The translations under genes and the position numbers were made by a program. This document shows, piece by piece, positions 45,546 through 56,909 of a stretch of DNA of 64,000 bases. How positions within the stretch are numbered: the stretch's first letter is position 1; each line of letters begins with the position of its first letter. The notes beneath the pieces were generated by a model. That model had not been told where the DNA came from, searched no databases, and saw only the letters and a program-made list of their open reading frames with translations. Source of the DNA: Cymbidium sinense (taxonomy: Eukaryota; Streptophyta; Magnoliopsida; Asparagales; Orchidaceae); the NCBI GenBank assembly GCA_021442155.1, contig CM038215.1:276384413-276448412 (forward strand). The letters are read 5' to 3'.

Positions 45546-48500
45546 GAAACTTAGGGAAAAGATTTGGAAAAGAAATCCTAATCTCATTCCATAAGTTCAT
45601 TCACTGTTTCATGATGGTTAACAAACTTAATTAATGAATTTATCACTATTTAATATATTAATAAATTATTTATTTAGTTAAGAGAGGGATTAAGAATGAA
45701 CTAAGCAATTCCCTAATTAATCCAACAGAAATTCCAAGAAAATCATGGGAGGCGAGGTCATCCTTCTAATTAATCTTAGAAAGGTTTTGAATTAATTATT
45801 GAAGTAATTAAAGAGTAATTAGCCTAATTATATTTCTAATAAAACCTAAATTGAGTGAAAATTACTATTCAAAATTAATTAATTTTAATTTTATATTATT
45901 CCTTACTGAGTTATCTTTAAAATGAGCTTGAGCTTGTATTTTTTGGATTTTTCTATAATTAGTTATGAATTTTGAAAGTTTTAGCATTAAAATGAATTAA
46001 TTAAAGCTAATTAAGCTTAATCGAGCCACATGGCGTTGGCAGCGCTTTTCCATGGCGATGTGATAGGTTATTTAAGTTGTCACATCCATGGCTGAGTCAG
46101 CCGGCGGTGGACGTGGTTTCTCCACGGGCCGTCCGATCTAAGATCGGATGACTGTGATTAATTTTGCAGTTTAGGCTTAAATTAGAGGGAGATCTATCAT
46201 GATTTAATCACAACCATCTCTTTGAATCATGCATAATGGATGATGTGTGATCTGTCTCCTCTCGGCGGGGGAGATGGATGTCATCCGATGGTTTTTGATC
46301 CGAGCCCAGAGCTTAGATGGAGTTCAAACTCACTCCACACCTTTAGAGGAGTGGAAGTAATAAATCAAATGGTCAAGATCTTAAGTGATTATAATTTCCT
46401 TCATAGAGGACTAAGCAATTTTCATCCTAAGATCAATTTTGAGCAATACCTCACTGGAGGCTATCACCAACGCTTTCAATGGAGGAGGTAGCTTCGTCTA
46501 GTAGAGATGAATCCCTATTAAAGGTATCAAGTCTTGATTTATGGTGGATGGCTCGATTGACCAAGCTCCCCTTCAATGGAAATCGACTTTAATCAAAGTC
46601 CTCCTTCTTGTGGCTTGGTGACTTTGGAAATAACTTGATTGAGCTCAACGAGGTCCCTTGATGGTGCATGTAAGTTTAATTTGGGTTTGGTGGAGAATTG
46701 GATGTGTTGGATCTTCACTTCACCTCCCCTGATTCAGCCGTGAGAAAAACCAAGAAGGAGAAAATAAGGAAGTTTTGAAATGGATTTGGGAAGCTTAAGA
46801 ATGCTTGGTTTTGATTCCTAGAGCTTAGTTGATATCAGTGCTTCTCATTTGAGTGGGAATGAGAGGGAGTATATCTCCCTCTCCTTGGATCGGACGATGA
46901 AGAGTAGAGTTGCCATTTTAGCTCAATTATTGATATTGGTTGGATAGTTCAGACTGTTTAGCATACGATGTGATTTATTTTAGGTAGTGGAGACAAGGAG
47001 AGTGAGTGTCCATGTGCTAGGTGAGTGTATTGGGTGATCCAAGTGCTCAATTTTTCCTTGGGTTGGGTCATGGACAACCCAAAGACATTGGGTCATGTTC
47101 ACCACCCTGCTTGGTGTCCAAGTGGAGGACTAGAAGGATGCCAGGTGGCCTTGAGAAAGAATATGACCAAATTCCAAGTGAATTTGGTCATAGGATACCC
47201 TTTCACCTATGGGTAAAGTGGTCATCTGGCCTTGATTTTGATTTGGGTAGATTTGAAATGATTCAAAAGCAGGTTGGGCCAAATTTCAAGTGATTTGGAG
47301 TTCATTCGGTTTGAATTGATTCAATTTGACCCATTTAGGTCAAGTTGGGTCAAATTGGGTTAGGTTGTCTAATTAATCAAATTGGGTCAAACTATGGGTT
47401 AGATCTAGTTCAACTGATCATTTGGAGCCAATTGGTATCATTGGTTTGGTTCAATTTGGTTTATATTTTATTTTGGTTCATTTAGGTTCATTTAGGTCAA
47501 ATGGGTCAAGTTGACCAATTTGACTCATTTGACCTAATTGGGTTAGGTTATGGGTTGGTTTAGGATTGGTTGATCATTTGAAATGTATTGCATGCTTTAG
47601 TTTCAATCAATTTTGGTTTGGTTTGATTTCAAGTTGGTTTGTCATTTTAGGCCAAGTTGGGTTCATGGTCGATTAGGCTAGGTTGGATCTAGTTGGCCAA
47701 TTGAAGCTTTGGTCAAGTTCAATAATCAATTTAGAATGTGTTTTACCCATTGGCTGCAATTAATTTGGCTTAGATCAAGATTTGACCCATTTTGACTTTT
47801 TATGTCAACTTGGGTCAACTTAGGTCAAGTGGCCAATTAGGCTTGGTTTGGCTCAATTGATGGCTTGGTCAATTTCAATCATTCATTATGAACTGGTTTA
47901 GATCAATGGTTTCAATCAATTTGGCTTATAATGAATTTTAGCTTATTTAGGTTTCATTTGGGCTAAGTGTTGACTTGGTCAAAGGCTATGTTTGACTTGG
48001 TTTGACCAAATTTAAGTGATTGATCATCTAGGATGATGTTGCTCTAATGGGAGGCTTAGATGGGCTTAGTTCAATTTGGGTTGTATTAGAATTTGGCTCA
48101 AAAGGTCCTTTAGGTCACTTTGGGTCAAGTGAGCCTAAGTGGGTCAATTGGCTTGATCAAGGCTTGATTCAAGTTTAGTTGAACTCACATATGGACTTAT
48201 GATTGAAATATAAATCCAATTTCAAGTGATTTGAGTCAAATAGGTTTTGGTTCATTTGACAATTTCAAATTCAAAGGATGAACAAGGGTTTGATTTGGGT
48301 TAGTTTGATTTTGGTTTGATGATTGTAGTTTATGTTTATATTTGGGCATGTGAACGAAGGAATGATTGTTTGAAGAGAAAATCAAGGATTTTGGATTGAT
48401 TTGATAATGATTTGGTAAAGTTCAAGCATTTGACTTGAAAGAGTATAAGTTGGATTTTGGTTAGATTTGGATTTGAGTTTTGAATTTAGTTTTGGTTATT

Positions 48501-49121
48501 TGAATTTATATTTCATTTATATTTGTAAATATAAATGAGAATATAAATAGGTTGAGAAAATCTTTTGAGTTTGGAGTGATTTGGATTTGATTTGCTAAGT
48601 CCATAAGATGAAATCAAAAGGGCTTAGGAAAGATTTTGGATTTGGTTTTAAATTATTTGGAATTGATTCATGATTTGAGTTTTTAATTGATTTATGATTT
48701 GAGAAAATCAATTGAGTTGGAATTTATTTAGGATTTGAGAAAATCAATTGAGTTGGAATTGATTTAAGATTTGATTTGTGCTAAGTCCCTAAGATGTAAA
48801 TCAAAGGGCTTAGAAAAGGTTTTGATTTGGTTTAAGATTTGAGAAAATGAATTGTTGGAATTGATTTAAGATTTGCATTTGAAGTTTGACTTGAAAGAAG
48901 GAAGCAAGGATTTGGGTTTAATCTATAGGGTAGACAAGTCTTCCTAAAACCCTTAAGGCGTAACCTATTCCTATGGCTAACTTTTCTAAGTCTCTAAGGT
49001 TAGGTTAAGTATTCACCTAATCACTAGAAGTGTCTTAAGACTAAGGAACTCCTAGTGTTTAGAGGAGTCCTTATGTGTAAGATGGAGAATTTGAAAGCTC
49101 ACTCCAAAAGTGAGGTCAACA
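45546..49121 (-). mobile_element. Element 2: 3' LTR, truncated
   Basis: On the minus strand it starts TGTTGACCTCACTTTT at 49121, identical to the LTR start of element 1 at 5595. It runs through TTGACC/GGTCAA-rich DNA into a G/C-richer part near 46020-46160 with TGAGTCAGC and GGCCGTCCGATC. It stops at 45546 beside the telomere-like array. The tail part of the LTR is missing. Short frames at 46240 and 47021 on plus are chance. Confidence 0.55.
47280..48250. repeat. Degenerate TTGGGTCAA / TTGACC repeat field
   Basis: Dense repetition of TTGGGTCAA, TTGACC, GGTCAAATTGGG and TTAGGTCA words, in both senses, at no fixed period. The matching part of element 1 is near 5760-6850 on the opposite strand. 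It includes local palindromes such as GGGTCAAGTTGACC. Confidence 0.6.
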
Positions 49122-49302
49122 AAGAGCTCCCAATAGGTGTGGTGTGACTGACAAGGTACACCGCCAAAATGATCAACAATGTCGAATGATCACAAGCATT
49201 AGCAGAAACAATCTACTCCTAAACTGAAGGTGTAGATGGAATCAAGAGCTTAGTGCAATGTGACTCTACTTATGTGAAAAACATAAGAGAGCAAAGGATG
49301 AA

Positions 49303-49640
49303 TCCACTAGGGATTAAGTATGTGAGCTTTCCACTAGGGCAAAAGGCTCAAGTTATCTGCTGAGGGATAAGAGGTTGTGAAATCCGCTTAAGGATTAGAA
49401 TTTGGAATCCACTGGGGATAAAAGATGTGAACCTTCCACTAAGGGAACAGGTTCAGGTTAGATTGAATTGAATCCACTAGGGAGATTGGAAAGATTTCCA
49501 TCTCATTGAGGAGAAGATGATTGATTTGATTTGTTAGATTTGACTCCACTATGGGAGGTTTGATTTTGCATCTCGCTGAGGAGAAGCTAATTGATTTGAT
49601 TGTTCAATTTGACTCCACTAGGGAGGTTGGTTGATTTTAT
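49303..49640. repeat. TCCACTAGGGA short interspersed repeats
   Basis: About seven copies of TCCACTAGGGA or close variants near 49303, 49329, 49408, 49433, 49473, 49549 and 49613. Some are followed by GGTTCA or GAGGTTTGATT and separated by 26-80 bases. CATCTCATTGAGGAGAAG also recurs (49500 and 49570). Confidence 0.65.
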
Positions 49641-49670
49641 TTCAGATTTTAAATTTTGAATTTTGAGATG

Positions 49671-51900
49671 GACCCTGTCGGTTTGTGATGGACCGCACTA
49701 AGTAGGGGCCATGTTGACCTTGGCCTACTTCAGATTTACCAGTCCAAAGGGATAGTTTACCAACCACATAGTAGGACTATCCAACAAAATGGGTTGCCTT
49801 TCGGTGTGTAGCATTTAGGAAAGTGTAGTAGACTTATATCCTGGAAAGTAAGGATCAGTCATTGGGATGATCAGTTGGCGAGGCAACGAGTCAAACCCAA
49901 CCTTAGGCTGATTACTGAGTGAATGCCTCTGGGGGACTTAAATCAACTCAAAGATAGTCAAAATTAATTTCATTTTTTTAATTGTATTTGATGGATCCCA
50001 TCGATTTATGATGGACTGCACTAAGTAGGGGCATGTCAGCCTTGGCCTACCTTATATTTACCAATCCAAAGGGAGTAGCTTCTGTCGAGGAGAACTATCC
50101 AACCAAAGGGGTGCCTTTCAATTTACAGTGGCTAATTTAGGGAAGAAAGAATAGGGGCTCACATCTTTCCTGAATAAAAGGCTACTGAAGACATATTAGC
50201 AAGGTAACATGTTGACTTGACCTAGGGCTGCCCGTCAGTTTATGATAGCCATGCTAGAAAAGAATGTGTAGTAGGTGTATATCTTTCAAAGAAAAATGAC
50301 TGTCGGTAGGGGTGTGCGTTTGGTTGATTTGGATGGATTGGATGATAAATTTTTAAAACCGATTGGTTTGGATTCCTAAAAAAAATGAGAATAAAATGCA
50401 AAACCAAACAATGAATATTAATTTGGTTTGGTTATTTTGGTTTGGTTTTGGATATAAAAGCTACATTTAAAATTATTTGTATAATTTTTTTATTGTATAA
50501 TGATTAAGCAATAAGCAAAATAACATAAATATAATAAAATGAAATTAACTACTTCATGCTAAAATAAATATTTTAAACTAATTTTTACTTACCTTAATGA
50601 TATTTTCAACTTAGAAGTTGATGGAATCATATTATCATATTATGAGACCAAAATATTTTGAAAAATTGGATAATGGTTCTCCAAAAAAAGCACCTACCAA
50701 GTATTAAAAAAATAAATAAAAATAAGTGTATAATAGATAAGCCTATTATACATAAATTAATAATACCGCATTACATATAATTACTTTGGTTTATTTGGTT
50801 CCATCCAAAATTTTATTTATGGGATCCAAAACCAAAACCAAAGTTTTCAATAATTAATACCAAAATCCAAATTACTAAGTTCAAAACCAAACAAAATTAC
50901 TTAAAAACTTTGGTTGGATTGGTTTTGGTTAAAACCAAATAATGCACTAGCGTGGAAATCTATTTGTGGAAAAATAGATTGAACCCGACCTTAGCAACTA
51001 TAAAGAGAGTGCGACCAGGACTTATCTCAACTCAGTGTAGTGCAATTCCTATGAGTTCACACACTAAGATAGGATGCACAGGAAAGAGGCCATGGGGCTT
51101 GAATTCCTAATCCACAAGCAAATAAATTTGTTTGTTTATCATGGACCTTGTTGGTTTAGGGATCATACTAAAAGGAGCCCATATTAGCCTAGGCCTATCT
51201 CAAATTTACTAAACTAAGGGAGAATCAATGCATCCTGACAATTCTCCAACCAGTGAACTACTAGGAAAGGATTGTCCAATGCAAAAGTGACGTAGTGTCT
51301 AAATGGGGTTGCAAAGGATGTGATCCAAGCAGTGCCTGGGAGAGGCCCACAGGGCTTTATCCAAAACCATGAAGAAGATAATATCATAGGTAGGTGGCTC
51401 AAGAGAAAGCGTGGGGACTCACATGAGTGGTGTATCCACCGGGTGAGATCTCCATAGTAAACATCAACCAACCTAAGGTGCTAATCAATTTGCAACAATG
51501 TATGAAGAAAGCATTGGACTCACATCCTCTCCATGATTGGGGTTAATTGTCTTATCAAGTGCCTGACATTCAGTGAAATGCGAGGACATATATCAATTCA
51601 AAAGTTGTTAAGAGGAAAAGAGCCACAGGTGGACTTATCCTAAGACTTAAATATACCCGACCAAGTCAGTTCTTGGTGGCTAGTTCAAGAAGAAAGCATA
51701 TAGGCTTACATCTTCTTAAACAAAGCTAACATGAGGTAGTTTATTGGTTACGTAGTGAGGCCTACCAAACTAACAAGGAGCTCATTGGTTTGTAATGGTC
51801 AAGAAGAAAGCGGACTCACATTTGCCACACAAAAGACCAGTGACACACTAGCAAGGTAGCATGTCGGCTGACCTAAATTTAATAGATGTGCCACAAGGGG
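49671..51900. repeat. Long diverged repeats (three units, one holding a MITE)
   Basis: Units start with GATGGACC or a variant at 49671, 49990 and 51143. Each then has CACTAAGTAGGGGCC-like, CTTGGCCTAC-like, ATTTACCAGTCCAAAGGGA-like and CTATCCAACC-like words. Unit two is enlarged by the insertion at 50307. Divergence is high. Confidence 0.6.
50307..50949. mobile_element. MITE-like element, possibly hAT-derived
   Basis: The left end TAGGGGTGTGCGTTTGGTT and the right end, read in reverse, TAGTGCATTATTTGGTT are similar, with a gap. Subterminal parts rich in TTTGGTTTGG on the left are matched by CCAAACCAAA-type words on the right. There is no coding capacity in 643 bp. TAGGGGTGTGC ends are common in plant hAT-type MITEs. 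No clear 8-bp target duplication is visible. Confidence 0.5.
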
Positions 51901-52304
51901 CTTCTCCACATCAATAACCAAGACAAAAGATATGTGATTATGCTATGTTGGAGAATAGGATGCCACTTGTTCTCTTACACTTATTCTAAAATATGCTTAA
52001 AGTTGATGAAATGGTGGTACAAATGGCAGTGGTGATTCCACCAAGAAAGGATGCCACTAGAGTTCTCTTATACCTAACTTAGCCATGCAAGTCGAAATAG
52101 GATGCCTCTTGGGTTCTCTCTATTCTAGTAGCATTGGGGAATCATGTTTAATTTGTAGGTATTTGAAAGAAGGATACAATATTTCTTGGGTTCTTACACC
52201 TACCTAAACAAGTTATTAATAAACAAGCAAACAACGCTTCGAATGAAGAGAATATTTTGATGATTTGGAATAGAATTTTGATGATAATATTTTCAAACAT
52301 GATT

Positions 52305-53565
52305 TTATGGGCAATATTTCTTCAAATAGAGCCCATTAATTGGAAGCATCGGGTGTTACCCTTTACAATCAATAATTTGATAAGATCCTCCTTGGTAGGC
52401 ATTCTTTATGAAAAAAGGGCCTTCCCAAGTGAATTCAATCTTGCCTCCCATCTTTCATGGGCAACAATTGGTCTCCTTAGAAAATAAGCTATCTACTTGA
52501 AAAGCTCTAGGCGGACTATCTTATTTGAGCTTTAATCATCTTGGCTTGTACAACTGAGGTTCGACCTCGTGCCTCTCAAACCTTTAAGCTCTTCTAACCG
52601 CAACTTGGCATTCTCAGAGTGATTTTATTACCCGTTGTTATCCTTAGTGATGGAAGTTGCACTTTGAAACGACTTGAGCCACACTAAGGAAAACTAGTTA
52701 GATTGAGTTGGAGTTCTCATGGTGCGGTATGCCCACTTGCTTACTCATGCTACTATCGCTTGATCGAGTGTCTTCTTTAGTATCACGGATGATAGTTTTT
52801 TATTGTATGCTTACTAGGCCAATTTCCTAGGATAGTAGATGGTGGAATATCTCAAATCTATACTATGTCTCTAGTGAAGCTATTGATCTTGGTGCTTTTG
52901 AATGTTTTACCATTATGGATATAATTCGAGGCACCACAAACATATACGATATGGTTCACGAAAAAAACTAGAGCACATGGTTGACCTCTCAAGGATTGCC
53001 TCCCAAAAGTAAATGGCGGTAAGATGAACCCATGACCCTGGGAAGAAGGGGGATCGATAGGACCGACTATGTCAATACTTCAACACTCAAATGACCATGA
53101 GGCCAATGTAGGATGTAGAATGTTGGGAGGTTAATGTAGGACCACACCATGTACTTGACCGGTGGCATCTTCATCTATGTTCATATAATCTGCGATCATC
53201 GAAGGCCAATAGTATCCTAGTATCTTGATCTTTACTTTCATCTTTGGATCAGATTGATGCACTCCACATAGAACTGAATGTACCTCGGTCATGATCTTTC
53301 GGGCTTCATGTTTGTCTAAATAGCATAATAACATTTCATCAAAAAATTGTCAATACAAGGTGCCATCCACCAAAGCATAGGAGAGAGCTCTTTGCTTTAT
53401 CTGATGGGCTTATAATTTCTCTTGAGGTAGTTTTCCTATGTTCAAGTAATCTATGAATGGTTGCCTTCAATCTACCTCCTCATCTTTATTGGAAATGACA
53501 ACCTCCCCTTCAAGAGAAAGTCTCTCCACGAGTTCAGTGTCAATAAGGGATATGACTTGTCTATT
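52305..53565 (-). pseudogene. Element 2 integrase, broken
   Basis: At the right end, minus strand 53334-53131, lies LDKHEARKIMTEVHSVLCGV then HQSDPKMKVKIKILGYYWPS, the zinc-binding HHCC region. The catalytic core that follows is badly decayed. The C-terminal part is readable near 52310-52420 (FTWEGPFFIKNAYQGGSYQI, PINGLYLKKYCP), which is how plant gypsy integrases end. Integrase would insert the DNA copy. Element 1 has lost this whole part. Confidence 0.65.
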
Positions 53566-54261
53566 TTAGACCCTTATTAGAATGAACTCATCTTCCGGAC
53601 ATGCCAATTCCTTAGAGAGTTTGGCCAAAGCATCTGCTACTACATTCTTTCCTCGAGGGACCTTGTAGATGGTCAACTCAGGGATTTGGGCCAACAGCTT
53701 CAAGGTGTACTCGTGGTAGTGATGAAGCTTAGGCTTTAGAATCGTATAGAATCCAGCAATCTGGTTGATGACCAGTTGAGAATCCCCATAGATGTTGATA
53801 ATTTTGACACACACTATAATAGCTGACTCCAGACCGGCAATCAAAGCCTCATACTCGGCTTCGTTGTTGGTGTATGGATTGGAGAGATAGTTTGAGAATC
53901 TCATCACATCATGGTCTAGAGTTAAGAGGATGCTTCCCACCCATGCCTTTCCTAGAAGAGTAGATGGTGGTTCTTCTCCTTTTAGAAAGAAAATTGCACC
54001 ATCAAAATACATCTCCCAATGGTAATTTTTAATCTCCCCTAAGTTCATGATTTGTTCATCGGGGAGATCATCACTAAGAGTGGAATCTGTAGGAAATGGG
54101 CGTACTACTAAAAAATTTGTTAGTGCTTGTCCTTTCATGGCATAGAGGGCTATGAATGTAATATCAAACTGTGAGAGAATTATAGACCAACGTACCAATC
54201 GTTCGGATAACGTAGGCTGTGTCATTTGATACTTGGTGGATATTCTTAAAATCAAGTTCAC
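53566..54261 (-). pseudogene. Element 2 RNase H plus second RNase H, frame open
   Basis: A 231-codon open frame, the longest in the window. The first 50 residues (LVRWSIILSQFDITFI) end the RT-linked RNase H. The rest is the second RNase H, with YFDGA (D), NNEAEYEALIAGLESA (E), YGDSQLVINQIAG (D) and VVADALAKLSKELACPEDEF (D). All four acidic positions are present. In life it would be part of the pol polyprotein, not a separate gene. The flanking domains carry stops, so it is called a pseudogene. Confidence 0.75.
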
Positions 54262-55511
54262 CTTATGAAGGCATACAATATGCCATAAATTTTGGGATAC
54301 AAAGATTAAAGCTAGGCAATATTTTCAATAGGTTGGTAGTTTTCTTGTGAGGATCGATGATGATTAATGTAGTATAGAAGCGTTCTCCTTCCCTTCATCA
54401 TTATTTTGAGCCAACAAAGCACCAAGGGAGTTATCTAATGCAATAATCTAAAGGATAAGTGGCTTGCACAGATAGAATGCTAGGCTTCACCAAATATTGT
54501 TTGATGTCTTCAAAAGCATGCTATAACTTATTATCCCATGAAATTAGCATCCTTTTGACAAGTGCATATGACTTGCATCTCTCCTTGATAGATTGGAGAT
54601 AAAGCACCTTAGATATGTGAACCACCCTTAGAATGATCTGAGTTGAGTTAAACTTTTAGGGGGTAGCATTTCTAAGATGATTTTGATCTTTTTTGTGTCT
54701 ATATATATTCCCTGGTATCAGACAACAAACCTAAGGAACCTCCAAGAAACTACTCCTAATGCACACTTTAGGGGGTTCATTTTGAGGTTGTATTGTCTTA
54801 ACCATTCAAAAACTACTCTCAAGTCAAAGAGATGGTCTTCCTTTTCTTTACTTCTGACTTTATGACTAGATCATCGACATAGCATTCAACTTGATGAATG
54901 AGTTCATTGAAGATCTGATTCATGGCCCATTGGTATGTAGCACCGGCATTTTTAAGGCTGAAAGGCATGACTTTATAATAATAGATTTTGATCGGGGTTT
55001 GAAAAGTAGTGTTTCTTTCATCCTCGGGGGTCATCTTGATTTGGTTGTAGCAAGATGACCCATCCATGAAGAATAATGGATGAGATGAGGTGATGTCCAC
55101 CATTAATTCTAGTATAGGAAGTGGTAATTCATCCTTAGACATGCCTTATTTAAGTCCCTAAAATCAATGCATATGTGAATTTGGCAATTCTTTTTCTTAA
55201 CCACATGCTAACTAGGTAGGATATTTTTCTTCCCCATGAAACCTCATCAATTTCTTGACTTTAGAAATGACATATAGTTCAATTTCTAATGCATCGTCAG
55301 GTGCTTGCTTGATAGGGTTAGTGGGTCTATTGCTAGTTTTGTGGACTTCTATGTTAGGAGATAATCCAAGCATCTCTTTATAGCTCCATGCAAAGCAGTT
55401 CTTAAACTTAGTCAATAGCTTAACTAATTCATTGGTTTCTTCATTCAAAGAAGCGATGTATGGAGGATGTGGATCTTCTTTCTCACAGGTTGATTTCTTT
55501 GAGCTTATCAA
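54262..55511 (-). pseudogene. Element 2 reverse transcriptase, broken
   Basis: From right to left: ELVKLLTKFKNCFAWSYKEM and NPIKQAPDDALEIE (frame 55511-55212), then MSKDELPLPILELMVDITSS (palm), YNQIKMTPEDERNTTFQTPI, and YVDD at 54881-54870 followed by LVIKSEVKK. The thumb part near 54800-54500 (LKMNPLKCALGV, LTQLRSF) has several shifts. Confidence 0.8.
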
Positions 55512-56690
55512 TAGTTGAATGGATTTCTCTTCAAATTATGGAGGTACATCTTTGATTTAAAGATCATCAAGATCATCAGTTTCTAAGAACACATACCATA
55601 AGAGTTAGTCTGGTTTGAGAAGAACCTATCAGACTTTAGATGATTGGTGACAATTAAGTAGTAATCACCATCATCAACATGACCCATTGTACTAAATCCT
55701 AGTCTTGTTCTTGATTATGCATCCCTTCTTTTATTATTTCACTGCTTCTCGAAATACTCTAACTGCTTGGACCATGTATAAGGAATCCAACCTTTCTTTG
55801 CAAGATTATGAACACAAGGTGAGCCCAATCAAAAGGTAATTCCATAAAATCTTTAAATGAATTATCTCAAGTTCTACATTAGCTTTTGGACTTGAGGATG
55901 ATGATCCCAACAACAATCTCTTTGGCTTGAGATTCATGGAAGACCTAGGGCTTCCTTACTAAATCTTCAACTTTTGAGAAGAAAGTGAGGTTAGAGCTAA
56001 TGTTACCAACTACTGCGTAATAGTTTTACATAAACCTGATTCAAATACACTCATGCTTTGCTTAGAGGCCTAGTCTTTATCGTTGTCTGGCTTGAGTGTC
56101 ACCTCTAATGAAACCCACTGAGAGGCTGGCTAGTGTGCTAATCACATGAGACTCATCCTTGAGCTAGATTCCAAGTCTAAGTGAAGTAGGGGTACTCTTG
56201 TGAGCTGGAACATGGCCCCATTGGTGCCAACCGGGGATCTTCCACCTCTGAATTGCCTCTATATCTACCTCACTCTACGGTGGAGATTAAGTCATCTACC
56301 CATATGTCCATATGGTGGAGAATGTGGGTGGAATGTGACATGTCTACCTCTTCCTTAGTGTCCCTTTCTCGCTCATTTGTACTTTCTTTCTTCTTTTCTT
56401 TTTTTTCTCTTCCATTTTCTTATTTTGTTTCTTTTGTATTTGAAGTTTGGCCAAATTCATGAGAAAGGGTATTTTAGTTTTGTGAAAGATAGTAGGTTGC
56501 ATCCTCATATATCTCAATCTCTCTAATTGAAAATGGCTTTTCATCTCCTTTGACGATGATTCCATCTTTTGAAACTTGATGCACTAATGAAGAGAGGATG
56601 GAACCATCTTATTCACTGTATCTAAGACCTACAAAAAAGTGAATGATGTATTTAAATCAATTATATAGAACTTGTCTTAAGTCTTCTAGT
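55512..56690 (-). pseudogene. Element 2 protease-RT linker with lysine-rich tract
   Basis: The minus-strand frame 56565-56344 reads through FLMNLAKLQIQKKQNKKMEE and KKKKRRKKVQ. This is the same place and the same start (FL--LAK-Q--KK--KK) as the basic tract of element 1. Acidic and serine-rich parts follow, and the linker ends at the RT frame. No enzyme motif. Confidence 0.5.
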
Positions 56691-56909
56691 CTATTTAAAG
56701 GTAACATTATGGAGCCTATAGCCCTCGCCTTGTTCATTGAATCCTCTCAACATCATCCAATCTCCTTGGAGCTTAGAGATGTCAATCCTCAAATAGGCAA
56801 GGGTTTTCAGGCTCAAAATGTTCACCAATGCACCTGGATTAACTAATACCCTAAAAATTTTGAATCTGCCCATATCCACTATAATGTAGAGGAGACGGTT
56901 GTGCTCCAT
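56691..56909 (-). pseudogene. Element 2 aspartic protease, active-site Asp lost
   Basis: The frame starts MEHNRLLYIIVDMGRF and goes to VLVNPGALVNILSLKTLAYL. It matches element 1 (VLVDPGAVVTIISLKTLAYL), but the catalytic aspartate is replaced by asparagine. It stops after GEGYRLHNVTFK, before the LLGRLWI block. The enzyme is dead. Confidence 0.65.

Larger units (their letters stand above)
49122..52304 (-). mobile_element. Element 2: region between integrase and 3' LTR
   Basis: About 3.2 kb (2.5 kb without the MITE) with no conserved protein. It holds the TCCACTAGGGA repeats and the long diverged repeats listed separately. The 85-codon minus-strand frame at 51214 falls inside a repeat unit and has no family match. 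Tat/Ogre-type elements often have long repeat-rich 3' regions. Confidence 0.55.

Noticed and set aside
46240..47293. Plus-strand frames of 60-90 codons
   Set aside because: They run against the direction of the LTR in which they lie and show no domain.
51214..51471. 85-codon minus-strand frame
   Set aside because: It lies in a diverged repeat unit of the 3' region and is not kept in the sibling units.
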